From positions 1 to 39,669 of the forward strand of contig BDSV01000228.1 of the NCBI GenBank assembly GCA_002898075.1: DNA of 39,669 bases, written 5' to 3'. The notes under the pieces are model-generated. The model did no database searches. It had not been told where the DNA came from and saw nothing but the letters and a program-made list of their open reading frames with translations. The stretch comes from a bacterium BMS3Abin03 (GTDB lineage Bacteria; Bacteroidota; Ignavibacteria; Ignavibacteriales; Ignavibacteriaceae). The position numbers and the translations under genes were made by a program. Of the stretch, positions 1 to 8,417 are shown piece by piece; positions within the stretch are counted from its first letter, which is position 1, and each line of letters begins with the position of its first letter.

Positions 1-212
1 GATTGTTCAAATATAGTCCCGGCAATTGCAGTGGTTTGGTATTCACAGGCAGCACAAATGATTCTGTTCTTGCTTGCAAACCAATATACATTTTGGGAAC
101 AATTAGGACATGAGAATCCTTCTGACCAACGAAGTGCTATTATGTATTTTATGCAATCTTCTTCTGTTGCAAACATCTTTTCAAATTCTATCTGATTCTT
201 TGGGTATATCAT
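1..212 (-). mobile_element. IS1595-family (ISXO2-like) transposase, N-terminal part, runs off left edge
   Basis: Reading the minus strand from the ATG at 212 gives an open frame of about 70 codons to the window edge. Near the start it reads ATEEDCIKYIIALRWSEGF, followed by a CPNC pair, a CAAC pair and then QTTAIAGTIFE. This layout (acidic 'CxxYL..RWP.GF' helix, CxxC...CxxC zinc ribbon, then 'T..TaGTIF') is the characteristic N-terminus of IS1595/ISXO2-like transposases, which have a DDE-type catalytic core further on. The catalytic part lies outside the window, so intactness cannot be judged. The neighbouring M48 gene begins exactly at what looks like the end of this element. Confidence 0.85.
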
Positions 213-230
213 GTCTGCAAAGGTAATAAA

Positions 231-255
231 TTAACTGGACAGTTGTACATACCCC
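231..255. repeat. Probable terminal inverted repeat of the IS1595-family element
   Basis: Read outward from the transposase, the 25 bases between the transposase start and the M48 coding sequence end in four C on the plus strand, so the element would begin with GGGG on the other strand. IS1595-family ends commonly begin with a run of G. Recognisable M48 protease sequence starts right after it at the codons for QLNLIP. The other end is outside the window, so the repeat and the expected 8-bp target duplication cannot be confirmed here. Confidence 0.5.
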
Positions 256-974
256 AGTTAAATTTAATACCCGATAGTGAAATGCTGGCGATGAGTTTTC
301 AGCAGTATGATGAATTCCTTCAGGAGAATAAATTAAGTAATGATAAAAATGCTGTTCGGATGGTAAATAATGTAGGTCGGAAAATTCAGCATGCCGTTGA
401 GCGTTATATGAGAGAGCAAAACCTTGCAGACAGACTCGAGGGGTTTAAGTGGGAATTTAATCTTGTTGAAAGCGATCAGGTAAACGCCTGGGCAATGCCG
501 GGCGGTAAGGTGGTTGTTTATACCGGCATACTTCCTATTACACAAAATGATGCGGGACTTGCTGTTGTACTCGGGCATGAAATTGCACATGCTATTGCGG
601 AACATGGAAATGAAAGATTGAGCCAGGAATTGCTAAGACAGGTGGGTGCGGTTAGTTTAATGGTTGCACTTGATAAAGAACCCGCACAAACAAAAAAATT
701 GTGGCTTGGCATTTATGGTGCGGGCACACAGCTTGGAATAATGCTGCCCTACAGCAGAACCCAAGAAAGTGAAGCAGATCATCTGGGTTTAATTTTTATG
801 GCAATAGCGGGATACGATCCTTATGCTGCACCGGAATTCTGGGAAAGAATGTCGGCAGATAAAGAGGGTGGATCACCGCCGGAATTTTTAAGCACACATC
901 CGTCAGGTGAAACAAGAATAAATGATTTAAAATCCTGGATCCCCGAAGCAATGAAATATTATAGAAAAGGATAA
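243..974 (+). CDS. M48-family metalloprotease, 5' end cut off by the IS element
   Basis: This is a zinc metallopeptidase of the M48 family (LoiP/BepA-like, Oma1 fold), normally an exported lipoprotein involved in envelope protein quality control. The catalytic motif GHEIAHAIAEH carries the HExxH zinc site. The downstream ESEADHLGL segment supplies the third zinc ligand, and the C-terminal STHPSGETRI motif is typical. Homologues start with a signal peptide and lipobox followed by 'TGR.QLNLIP.SEM..MS..QY'. Here the sequence begins right at QLNLIP, and the only possible upstream start is a TTG at 243 inside the IS end. An internal ATG at 282 is the alternative. No signal peptide remains, so any product would stay in the cytoplasm; functionally this is probably a pseudogene. 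A second, intact M48 gene lies at 36479-37270. Confidence 0.85.
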   Translation: MYIPQLNLIPDSEMLAMSFQQYDEFLQENKLSNDKNAVRMVNNVGRKIQHAVERYMREQNLADRLEGFKWEFNLVESDQVNAWAMPGGKVVVYTGILPITQNDAGLAVVLGHEIAHAIAEHGNERLSQELLRQVGAVSLMVALDKEPAQTKKLWLGIYGAGTQLGIMLPYSRTQESEADHLGLIFMAIAGYDPYAAPEFWERMSADKEGGSPPEFLSTHPSGETRINDLKSWIPEAMKYYRKG

Positions 975-1368
975 TGTTTTTGGCTAGGAATTTAGTAAAT
1001 GGAACGGGCTTAAAGACTTTCAAACAAATTCTGTTTTTGGCTAAGGTTATTAGAGCAGGTTTCATTTTTAATCATCATCATACAAATTTTATTTTATTAT
1101 TGAGTTGACTCTAAAAAGCCAGTATTCTTGAGTGTCATTCCTCCCGATTTATCGGGGGAAGTGGGAATCCATTAAATTTTTATATCTTTTTGAATCTTGT
1201 TTTCACTATGATTACCTTTTTAAAGTGAACTCATTATTATTGCAGTAAATAAAAAGTTGTATCTCATGTAATGACACCTAAACACAGACAAGAGAGCGTA
1301 AAACTCCGGGCGCTCAAGCCAACCCCTAGACATGCTCAATAATTGTTTTTTCCAACGGATCAGACCGG
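975..1368. other. Gene-free stretch with a palindromic repeat
   Basis: No convincing gene is seen. The region holds two copies of TGTTTTTGGCTA (near 974 and 1032) and a repeat-like segment at about 1132-1173. That segment contains the perfect palindrome CCCGAT-TT-ATCGGG (1143-1156) followed by GGGAAGTGGGAATCC, a type of dispersed intergenic repeat seen in Bacteroidota-related genomes. The segment just before the methyltransferase stop (about 1270-1340) is noticeably more GC-rich than its surroundings. Confidence 0.5.
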
Positions 1369-2241
1369 CTAATAAGTTAAAAGGAGACGGTCGGATACTA
1401 TTTCCTTTTCAAGTGTTTTCCCTTCCATCTGGAAACGCCTCAACATAGACCGGCTGACACTAACATAGATTTCTCGTTCAAAAAGACTTTCTGGAATTGG
1501 CAAGTCACAGATATAATCGCCAGACTTTTTGCTGCCGTCAATACTTAAAGCAACCTTAATCCCTTTGGACTTCGCCTCATCAATTTTTTCCAACAATCGA
1601 ACAAGGGAAAAATCTTGCGCACCATATAATATACTTTGACTATGACTATATGGTGGATCACAATAAATGAAATCACCATTCTTTGCCATATTAAAAGCTT
1701 CTTGGTAATCCATACACTCAAACTCTACATTTTTCATTCTTCTATGCCACTCATTAACACGTTTTGAAAAGCTTTCAGCCGAAATCGGATTGTGCACACC
1801 GCAAGGAGTTGACATATACCCATCCACTTTTCTAAACCTGACAATTCCTCCATAGCATGATCTTGTTAAAAACAAAAAATCCGGGCCATTCGGATTCGAA
1901 TTGTACGAAGCTTTTATTTCTTCATAAACTTTAACCTTATCTTCCTGCTCAATTCTATTCCTGCGCTCGGCATACCAGCCAATGAGTTCATCAGGGTTAT
2001 TCGCAAGTGTTTGCCAAATCTCAACCAAGGGAGCAAATACATCGGAACCAAATCCATTACTCGGAGCAACAGTTGCAGTGATTGCACCGCTACCCAAAAA
2101 CGGCTCATAAAATTTGTTGAAATTCACCGGGAAAAACCTGGTAATTTCTCCTGCAAAACGTTGTTTGTTTCCAACCCATTTTAGCAACTGGGTTTTAGGC
2201 GGGTAGTAGGTTGCGTATTTCTGATCTATTGTTAGCTGCAT
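1369..2241 (-). CDS. D12-class (Dam-like) DNA N6-adenine methyltransferase
   Basis: The product transfers a methyl group from S-adenosylmethionine to adenine in a specific DNA site. Of its 290 residues, the motifs appear in alpha-class order: KWVGNK (21-26, motif X), FLGSG (48-52, motif I, SAM binding) and DPPY (195-198, motif IV, catalytic). This order and the D12 fold are shared by Dam, M.DpnII (GATC) and M.EcoRV (GATATC). The recognition site cannot be read from the sequence. The gene is divergent from a small HTH gene and a putative nuclease with only 87 bases between, which marks it as the protective half of a type II restriction-modification system rather than a housekeeping Dam. The start at 2241 is the first ATG and leaves a full N-terminal motif X. 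Confidence 0.92.
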   Translation of the reverse strand: MQLTIDQKYATYYPPKTQLLKWVGNKQRFAGEITRFFPVNFNKFYEPFLGSGAITATVAPSNGFGSDVFAPLVEIWQTLANNPDELIGWYAERRNRIEQEDKVKVYEEIKASYNSNPNGPDFLFLTRSCYGGIVRFRKVDGYMSTPCGVHNPISAESFSKRVNEWHRRMKNVEFECMDYQEAFNMAKNGDFIYCDPPYSHSQSILYGAQDFSLVRLLEKIDEAKSKGIKVALSIDGSKKSGDYICDLPIPESLFEREIYVSVSRSMLRRFQMEGKTLEKEIVSDRLLLTY

Positions 2242-2253
2242 AAAAAAACTTTT

Positions 2254-2271
2254 TTTTGTAAATATACAAAA
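2254..2271. promoter_or_regulatory. Candidate operator between the methyltransferase and HTH genes
   Basis: The 87-base divergent intergenic region contains the inverted repeat TTTTGTA-AATA-TACAAAA (perfect 7-base arms, 4-base spacer), 13 bases upstream of the methyltransferase start. Closer to the HTH gene are two direct near-repeats, TCGGGATAT (2292-2300) and TCGGATATT (2308-2316), starting 16 bases apart. Either could be a binding site for the XRE-type protein encoded at 2329. The assignment is inferred from position and symmetry only. Confidence 0.4.
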
Positions 2272-2328
2272 ACTTGTGTTGTTATTCCATTTCGGGATAT
2301 ACTAAAATCGGATATTATTTTAAATTTT

Positions 2329-2583
2329 ATGGATAAGAGCTTATATAAAAATGAATACAAAATCATACTCGAGCAGTTGTACAGGTTACGAATTGGTTCA
2401 GGTATGCGGCAAACAGACCTTGCTGAAAAGCTCAATGTTCCGCAATCTTTTGTAAGTAAAATAGAGAGCGGAGAAAGACGCATTGACCTGATCGAATTGA
2501 AGGAAATCTGTGAAGCTCTTGGAAGTAATTTGAAAGAATTTATTAACGAGTTTGAAAAAGCATTTAATGAAGCCAAAAAATAA
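2329..2583 (+). CDS. XRE-family helix-turn-helix regulator, likely RM controller protein
   Basis: This 84-residue protein consists almost entirely of one Cro/C1-type HTH domain. The segment MRQTDLAEKLNVPQSFVSKI (about residues 26-45) is a textbook XRE helix-turn-helix, followed by SGERRIDLIELKEICEALG, the usual fourth and fifth helices. Its size, its place between a methyltransferase and a nuclease, and its overlap with the nuclease gene match controller (C) proteins of type II RM systems, which delay nuclease expression until the host DNA is methylated. The reading frame runs into the nuclease gene (stop at 2581-2583, nuclease ATG at 2567), so the two are probably translationally coupled. 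The C-protein role is inferred; a plain repressor would look the same. Confidence 0.85.
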   Translation: MDKSLYKNEYKIILEQLYRLRIGSGMRQTDLAEKLNVPQSFVSKIESGERRIDLIELKEICEALGSNLKEFINEFEKAFNEAKK

Positions 2584-3421
2584 ATACACAAGTTTAGATC
2601 TGGAATTTTGGGCTAACGTTAAGTTACTCAATCAAAGGCTTGGGTACTTTGAACGCAAAACCAAGAAAAATCCAAATCCTGATTTTGTAATTCCAACCAC
2701 CGAACAAGTAAAAAACACCTTTAAACAGGAGGGACTAAACTATTCCAAACTGATTGAAAATAACAAATGGACAGACTTTGGCAAAAACATGATCGGATAT
2801 TTCAAATTCAGAAAGAAAGTTTTGAATGAGCAGATTGAGCCAAACTTGATGGATGCAAAATCCGCTAAAACACTTTTCAAGAAGCTGAAAAAAGAATTGA
2901 AACCAACGTGTCCTTTACCCCTGAATAAACAGAAAGGAAAGAAAAAGGACTTCGCTTTCTTCACCGGCATAATCAATATGCTTATTGAGAAAAATGCTCG
3001 AGGTAAACCTTGCAATTACAACCCAATGGAATTGACTGCTATAACTATTAACGGATTTCCTTTAAGGACACTTTCGAGGCGAGTTGACGGGGCATTTCCA
3101 ATAGTTATTAACCCGGTAGCTATTTGGGAGATTAAAGAGTATTACCACACAACAACTTTTGGAAGTCGAGTTGCAGATGGGGTTTACGAGACACTTCTGG
3201 ACGGATTTGAGCTTAGAGAGGCAGAGGAAAATATTAACAGGAAGGTCAAACACTATTTGATGGTGGACGATTATTTTACTTGGTGGACGCTTGGACGGTC
3301 ATATTTGTGTAGGATCGTTGATATGCTTCAGATGGGGTTCATTGATGAAGCATTATTTGGAAAAGAAGTCGTTGACCGAATACCGACACTTGTTAAAGAG
3401 TGGATTAAGGACTTGAGATAA
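2567..3421 (+). CDS. Putative type II restriction endonuclease, PD-(D/E)XK-like
   Basis: I do not recognise the family. The 284-residue protein (from the ATG at 2567; a TTG at 2552 would add five residues) has a lysine-rich N-terminal half. In the C-terminal half there is a plausible PD-(D/E)XK nuclease core: D174 in RRVDGAFP, a 13-residue hydrophobic stretch, then E188 and K190 in IWEIKEYY. The next segment, TTTFGSRVADGVYETLLDG, resembles the helix that follows the ExK strand in restriction enzymes. Position is strong support: it overlaps the HTH gene by 17 bases and is divergent from a D12-class methyltransferase. The nuclease role is therefore an inference from motif plus context, and it would share the methyltransferase's target site. 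Confidence 0.72.
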   Translation: MKPKNKYTSLDLEFWANVKLLNQRLGYFERKTKKNPNPDFVIPTTEQVKNTFKQEGLNYSKLIENNKWTDFGKNMIGYFKFRKKVLNEQIEPNLMDAKSAKTLFKKLKKELKPTCPLPLNKQKGKKKDFAFFTGIINMLIEKNARGKPCNYNPMELTAITINGFPLRTLSRRVDGAFPIVINPVAIWEIKEYYHTTTFGSRVADGVYETLLDGFELREAEENINRKVKHYLMVDDYFTWWTLGRSYLCRIVDMLQMGFIDEALFGKEVVDRIPTLVKEWIKDLR

Positions 3422-3696
3422 TCAACGCTTCGCAGTCATATACATTGGCTGGTTGCTCACACCAATCTACAAATTAAAGCCACCTAAAGAGTGTGCCCGA
3501 CTTGACGCTGGACAAAAAATTAAAAAGCACGAGAATACAACAAAATATTAAAAACATAGGGCAGGCAAGTTCTATAGATAATTTAATGTTTCCCTGAAAT
3601 TAGTATTCGGTTGATATGAAAATAGCCCTGAAGCCGTACGTTTTTAAATGTAGCTGTTTAATTTTCACAAATTAGCTTTTACTTATTTATCCCTGC

Positions 3697-6600
3697 CTAC
3701 TGATACTCATCCCAGCTTTTTACCGGTAGTTCCCCCGGTTTGTATTGACTCAATGCTTTGATAAATCTTTTAGTCGCCTGAACATTTGTGAATAACGGGA
3801 TATTCAGATCGACGGTTTTCCTGCGTATGATGTAATCACTGTCAAGCTCGACTTTTTCCGCCGACTTGGGAATGTTTATTACCATATCGATTTTGCCGTC
3901 GCTTAAAAACGGAAGAATGCCCGGCTCTTTATGGTCGAACGGGCGGTAAAGGATTTCAACATCAAGCCCGTTTAATTTGTAATAGTCCGCCGTCCCTTTT
4001 GTACCATAGAGTTTTAAACCCATCTCCTTCAGCGTGATTATATCTTCTAAAAGTTCTGCTTTGTTTTTAGGCGTACCGGTTGAAAGCATAACGGCTTTTT
4101 GCGGAACCTTCTGCCCGGTTGATAAAACACTTTTCAAAAAAGCTTCGTTAAAATCATCTCCCAGGCAGGCAACTTCCCCGGTGGATGACATTTCAACTCC
4201 CGTAACCGGGTCGGAACCTTTTAATCTTGTAAAAGAGAACTGCGATGCCTTCACTCCCACATAATCCAAATCGAATGATGACTTGTCTATCTTCGGTACT
4301 TTCTCACCGAGCATCAATCGTGTAGCAATATCAATAAAATTTATCTTCAATGTTTTCGATACAAACGGAAAACTCCTTGAAGCGCGCAGGTTACATTCAA
4401 TTACTTTTACATCGTTATCTTTAGCTATAAACTGCATATTGAAGGGTCCGCAAATCTCAAGTTCCTTTGCAATCTGTTTAGTTATCAGTTTTACCCTCCG
4501 CATGGTTTCGAGGTATGTTCTTTGAGGAGGCAGAACAATTGTTGCATCACCCGAATGAACCCCGGCATTTTCAACATGTTCTGCAATTGCATAACAGAAA
4601 AGTTCGCCGTTGTTTGCTACGGCATCAACTTCAATCTCTTTTGCATCGGTAATGAATTTACTAATAACAACAGGATACTCTTTATTTAGCCCGGCTGCTT
4701 TTTTAAGATATATTTCCAGCTCTTCGTCGGAAAGAACGATACTCATTGCCGCACCGCTTAAAACATAGCTTGGTCGTATGAGTAAAGGGTAATCAACCTT
4801 TAGGGCAAATTCTTTTGCCGCTTCTAAAGTTGTAACTTCTTCCCATGTAGGTTGATCGATTCCAAGCTTGTCTAAAATTTGCGAAAACTTGTGCCTGCTT
4901 TCGGCATTATCTATCTGCCCCGGCGATGTGCCTAAAATTTTTATACCCGCAGTGTGCATTCTGGTTGCAAGATTATTAGGCACCTGTCCGCCCATAGAAA
5001 CAATCACACCCGAGGGGTTTTCTTTATCATAAATATCGAGTATCCGTTCGAAGGTTAGTTCTTCAAAATATAATTTATCGCATATATCGTAATCGGTGCT
5101 TACGGTTTCGGGATTACAATTGATCATTATCGATTTATAGCCGCACTTGTTAACCGCATTAACAGCAGTAACGCAGCACCAGTCGAACTCGACGGAAGAG
5201 CCGATTCGGTAAGGACCGCTGCCGAGTACAACTATTTGATTTCCCCGTGCCGGATCGATGTCGTTTTCTTCCCCGTGGTATGTAAGATAAAGGTAATTGG
5301 TTTGTGCCGGGTATTCTGCTGCAAGTGTATCGATCTGTTTTATGCATGGTTCAATGCACAATTTTTTTCTGTGTTTTCTTATTCCCGTTTCATCAGTGTT
5401 TGTTAAGACGGCAATTTGTTTATCTGAAAATCCGTTTTGTTTTGCTTCGAGCATTAACGCAGGTTCTATTTTACCAGCAGGCAGGTTCTTTATTTTCTTT
5501 TCTGTTTCAACGATGTTCTTCATCTTGTAAATAAACCATTTGGTTATCTTTGTCAGCTCATAAATTTTATCAACAGAATATCCGCTGCGGAGCGCCTCAG
5601 CAATTGCAAGGATTCTTTTATCTGTAGGTTCGGAAAGTTCTTTATCAAGCTCTTCGAAAACCAGGTTGTTGCAGGTAAACCCGTTAAAACCGACATCCAG
5701 CATCCTTAAAGCTTTTTGAAATACTTCTTCAAAACTTCTTCCAAGAGCCATCACTTCACCTACCGACTTCATTTCGGTACCGAGCTTTGTGCTCACCTGC
5801 TGAAACTTTTGTAAATCCCATCGCGGGAATTTAAGCGCAACGTAATCTAAAGCGGGTTCGAAACATGCTGACGTTTCCCGGGTTATATTATTTGCTATTT
5901 CGTTAAGTGCGTAACCAAGTGCGAGTTTTGTAGCAATAAAAGCCAGCGGGTAACCGGTTGCTTTCGATGCAAGCGCAGAGCTTCTGCTTAAACGTGCGTT
6001 TACTTCTATAATTCTGTAATCGTTCGAATCCGGGTCGAGCGCATATTGAATATTGCATTCACCCACTACACCAAGATGCCGGATCAATTTTATCCCGATC
6101 GATCGCAGGTTGAAATTTTCCCTGGCTGTTAATGTTTGAACGGGCGCTATAACGATACTATCTCCGGTATGGATTCCCATTGGGTCCACGTTCTCCATCG
6201 AGCAGATTGTAATGCAGTTATCATATTTATCACGCACGATTTCATATTCAACTTCCTTCCAGCCAGCGAGCGATTCTTCGATTAAAATCTGGTTTGCAAA
6301 CTTGAGCGCTTTCTTCGATTTTTCGATAAGCTCCTCTTTATTATTAACAATGCCGGAGCTTAGTCCGCCCAGTGCATAGGCAATTCTAACCATTACCGGA
6401 TAGCCGATTGCATCAGCAGCAATAATTGCCTCATCCAAATTTCCGGCAGTTTTACTACAAGCTACTTTCAAACCGATCTCATTGCACTTCCCGGCAAATA
6501 ATAACCTGTCTTCAGTTGCCCGGATGGTTTCAACCGGGGTGCCTAAAACATGAACATTATATTTTTCAAGAATTCCTTTTTCGTAAAGATCTACGCCGAC

Positions 6601-6891
6601 GTTCAATGCCGTTTGTCCGCCGAACTGCAGAAGAATGCTATCGGGCTGCTCCTTTTCAATTACCTTTTCTACAAAGGATGATATTATTGGAAGAAAGTAA
6701 ACCTTATCGGCAAAGTTTTCTGAAGTTTGAATTGTTGCTATATTCGGATTTATAAGGACTGTGGATACCCCGTCTTCTTTCAATCCTTTAATTGCCTGAC
6801 TGCCGGAATAATCAAACTCGCCCGCCTGCCCTATTTGCAAAGCACCGGAACCAAGTATTAATACTTTATTTGGTTTTGATTTTTTTATCAT
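3697..6891 (-). CDS. carB: Carbamoyl-phosphate synthase, large subunit
   Basis: CarB makes carbamoyl phosphate from ammonia (supplied by CarA), bicarbonate and two ATP, feeding pyrimidine and arginine synthesis. The protein shows two homologous ATP-grasp halves. The first begins NKVLILGSGALQIGQAGEFD with the ATP-grasp motif ending in EVNARLSRSSALASKATG; the second begins QIVVLGSGPYRIGSSVEFDW and contains IECNLRASRSFPFVSK. A C-terminal MGS-like regulatory domain (LYGTKGTADYY...) follows. The length, about 1064 residues, is normal for the family. I chose the ATG at 6891 (MIKKSKPNK), where family similarity begins; an ATG at 6948 would add 19 unusual residues and overlap carA by 20 bases. It is cotranscribed with carA. 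Confidence 0.96.
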   Translation of the reverse strand: MIKKSKPNKVLILGSGALQIGQAGEFDYSGSQAIKGLKEDGVSTVLINPNIATIQTSENFADKVYFLPIISSFVEKVIEKEQPDSILLQFGGQTALNVGVDLYEKGILEKYNVHVLGTPVETIRATEDRLLFAGKCNEIGLKVACSKTAGNLDEAIIAADAIGYPVMVRIAYALGGLSSGIVNNKEELIEKSKKALKFANQILIEESLAGWKEVEYEIVRDKYDNCITICSMENVDPMGIHTGDSIVIAPVQTLTARENFNLRSIGIKLIRHLGVVGECNIQYALDPDSNDYRIIEVNARLSRSSALASKATGYPLAFIATKLALGYALNEIANNITRETSACFEPALDYVALKFPRWDLQKFQQVSTKLGTEMKSVGEVMALGRSFEEVFQKALRMLDVGFNGFTCNNLVFEELDKELSEPTDKRILAIAEALRSGYSVDKIYELTKITKWFIYKMKNIVETEKKIKNLPAGKIEPALMLEAKQNGFSDKQIAVLTNTDETGIRKHRKKLCIEPCIKQIDTLAAEYPAQTNYLYLTYHGEENDIDPARGNQIVVLGSGPYRIGSSVEFDWCCVTAVNAVNKCGYKSIMINCNPETVSTDYDICDKLYFEELTFERILDIYDKENPSGVIVSMGGQVPNNLATRMHTAGIKILGTSPGQIDNAESRHKFSQILDKLGIDQPTWEEVTTLEAAKEFALKVDYPLLIRPSYVLSGAAMSIVLSDEELEIYLKKAAGLNKEYPVVISKFITDAKEIEVDAVANNGELFCYAIAEHVENAGVHSGDATIVLPPQRTYLETMRRVKLITKQIAKELEICGPFNMQFIAKDNDVKVIECNLRASRSFPFVSKTLKINFIDIATRLMLGEKVPKIDKSSFDLDYVGVKASQFSFTRLKGSDPVTGVEMSSTGEVACLGDDFNEAFLKSVLSTGQKVPQKAVMLSTGTPKNKAELLEDIITLKEMGLKLYGTKGTADYYKLNGLDVEILYRPFDHKEPGILPFLSDGKIDMVINIPKSAEKVELDSDYIIRRKTVDLNIPLFTNVQATKRFIKALSQYKPGELPVKSWDEYQ

Positions 6892-6928
6892 TCCGGTTTT
6901 GTATTTAACGTTAACAGCATAATCGAAT

Positions 6929-8038
6929 TTAATTATTTTTATCCTCATTTAGAATGGTTAAAGTGGGGCTTAATGCTCTTACAAACATATCAAATATAAA
7001 CTCACTGTCATCCGGACCCGGAGAAGCTTCGGGATGAAACTGTGCAGCAAAAAACGGTTTTGAAATATGCAGTAATCCTTCGTTCGTTCCGTCGTTGTCA
7101 TTAATAAACCATTCTCTCCAATCCTGCGGTAATGTTTCCGAACGAACTGCGTATCCATGGTTCTGCGAAGTAATATAGCTTCGTCTTGTTCCCATTTCAT
7201 TGCACGGCTGGTTTAAACCGCGGTGACCATACTTTAGTTTATAAGTATCTGCTCCTGCCGCAAGTGCGAGTATCTGCGAACCGAGGCATATTCCAAGAAT
7301 AGGTTTGTTGTTACGCAAAGCCCGTTTTGCATTTTCAATTGTTATCTTATTCATTTTCGGGTTACCGGGACCGTTGGAAATTAATATTCCGTCCGCATCT
7401 ATATTAAGAAAATCGTAATCGAAGGGTACTCTTATCACCGTTATATCCCTGCCGGTAAACGCTCTTATGATATTGTTTTTTGTACCGCAATCTACAAGCA
7501 CTATTTTAGTTTTTCCTGCCGGATATTCAACAGGTTCTTTAATGCTTACCTCATTTACAAGATCAGTTTTATCCGGGTCTTCAAAATTAATTTCTTCTTT
7601 TTCATTGATAATTATCATCCCCGGCATCGTTCCTTTTTCACGAAGCTTTCTTGTTAACATTCTTGTATCGATACCTGTGACGGCAGGAATATTTTCTTCT
7701 TTCAACCACTCACCCAACGATTTTTCTGCAGACCAGTGTGAATACTCTTCCGAATAATTTGAAACGATTAACCCTCGGCAATGTATTGCTCCCGATTCGA
7801 AATTCATTAAAAGATTATTTGCTTTTTCTTTTGAAGGCACACCGTAATTTCCGATAAGCGGGTAAGTGCAGGTAAGTATTTGTCCCCTGTACGAAGGATC
7901 GGTAAGCGTTTCGGGATAGCCGACCATCCCTGTATTGAAAACCACTTCGCCGTTAGTGTTCCCTTCGTATCCAAAACTGTCCCCGTCAAATTCACTGCCG
8001 TCTTCCAATAGTAATTTTGCTTTTATTTTTTTATTCAT
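6929..8038 (-). CDS. carA: Carbamoyl-phosphate synthase, small (glutaminase) subunit
   Basis: CarA hydrolyses glutamine and channels ammonia to CarB. The 369-residue protein has the CarA-specific N-terminal domain (LLLEDGSEFDGDSFGY...NTGMVGYPETLTDPSY). A class I glutamine amidotransferase domain follows, with the nucleophile Cys251 in GICLGSQ and the His335/Glu337 pair in FHPEASPGP. Most CarA proteins have GICLGHQ or GICLGNQ at the nucleophile; the serine here is a mild variation and the triad is complete. carA is the first gene of the operon, and carB starts just after or within its 3' end. A terminator-like hairpin sits 27 bases upstream of its start, which suggests attenuation control. Confidence 0.96.
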   Translation of the reverse strand: MNKKIKAKLLLEDGSEFDGDSFGYEGNTNGEVVFNTGMVGYPETLTDPSYRGQILTCTYPLIGNYGVPSKEKANNLLMNFESGAIHCRGLIVSNYSEEYSHWSAEKSLGEWLKEENIPAVTGIDTRMLTRKLREKGTMPGMIIINEKEEINFEDPDKTDLVNEVSIKEPVEYPAGKTKIVLVDCGTKNNIIRAFTGRDITVIRVPFDYDFLNIDADGILISNGPGNPKMNKITIENAKRALRNNKPILGICLGSQILALAAGADTYKLKYGHRGLNQPCNEMGTRRSYITSQNHGYAVRSETLPQDWREWFINDNDGTNEGLLHISKPFFAAQFHPEASPGPDDSEFIFDMFVRALSPTLTILNEDKNN

Positions 8039-8056
8039 TGATGATCCGGTTTAAAT

Positions 8057-8086
8057 AAAAAAAATAGCCACTCATCTGAGCGGCTA
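8057..8086 (-). terminator. Intrinsic terminator in the carAB leader, probable attenuator
   Basis: On the minus strand the leader reads TAGCCGCTCAGATGAGTGGC, then TA and eight T. The stem of about ten base pairs (one G-T wobble) is closed by a tiny loop and followed immediately by the U-run (plus-strand A8 at 8057-8064). This is a textbook intrinsic terminator pointing towards carA, 18 bases before its ATG. The next gene upstream, phoH, is on the other strand, so there is no minus-strand gene for it to terminate. That leaves premature termination of the carAB transcript as the natural reading. No antiterminator helix or leader peptide was obvious to me. Confidence 0.7.
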
Positions 8087-8417
8087 AAATAATTATCGCT
8101 TCGAATATTTATCGTTGTTTTATAGAACTTTTCTTTTGTCAACATTTTGTCTTAATTAGTTTATCAAATATAAGTGGAGTTATAATTAGTTTCAAATTTT
8201 CGGGGTCATAATTTTTCGGAGAAATTCCTTATCCTTGTATTAACGTTTTCGATATTTATTACTCTAATCTAACAAATGAATTTTGATTATTGTAGAAGAA
8301 TAATTTGTACAAAAATCTTATCCTGCACAAAATATTTTTAAACAGCACTCACCTTCCGGCAGGTCGGTCCGCTTATTATAGAATATCATCACTTATTATT
8401 AATTACAAAAAAAAGAT
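8087..8417. other. Divergent promoter region of carAB and the phoH-like gene
   Basis: This AT-rich stretch must carry the promoters of carAB (minus) and of the PIN-PhoH gene (plus). On the minus strand a TTGACA occurs (8137-8142), but the nearest TATAAA is only 12 bases on, too short for a standard sigma-70 spacing, so I do not call a promoter. A short GC-rich patch, CCTTCCGGCAGGTCGG (about 8352-8367), sits in the phoH leader. No open frame of note was seen. Confidence 0.45.

Noticed and set aside
1255-1345. GC-rich flank of the RM locus as an integron attC site (also 3420-3560)
   Set aside because: No complementary core sites or consistent stem could be drawn, and the two flanks do not match each other.
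4034-6755. Long open frames antisense to carB
   Set aside because: They mirror the codon pattern of carB, have no family resemblance and no ribosome sites; the carB product is fully conserved across the region.
8119-8142. TTGACA and TATAAA on the minus strand as a carAB promoter
   Set aside because: They are only 12 bases apart, well short of the usual 16-18, so the match is probably accidental.
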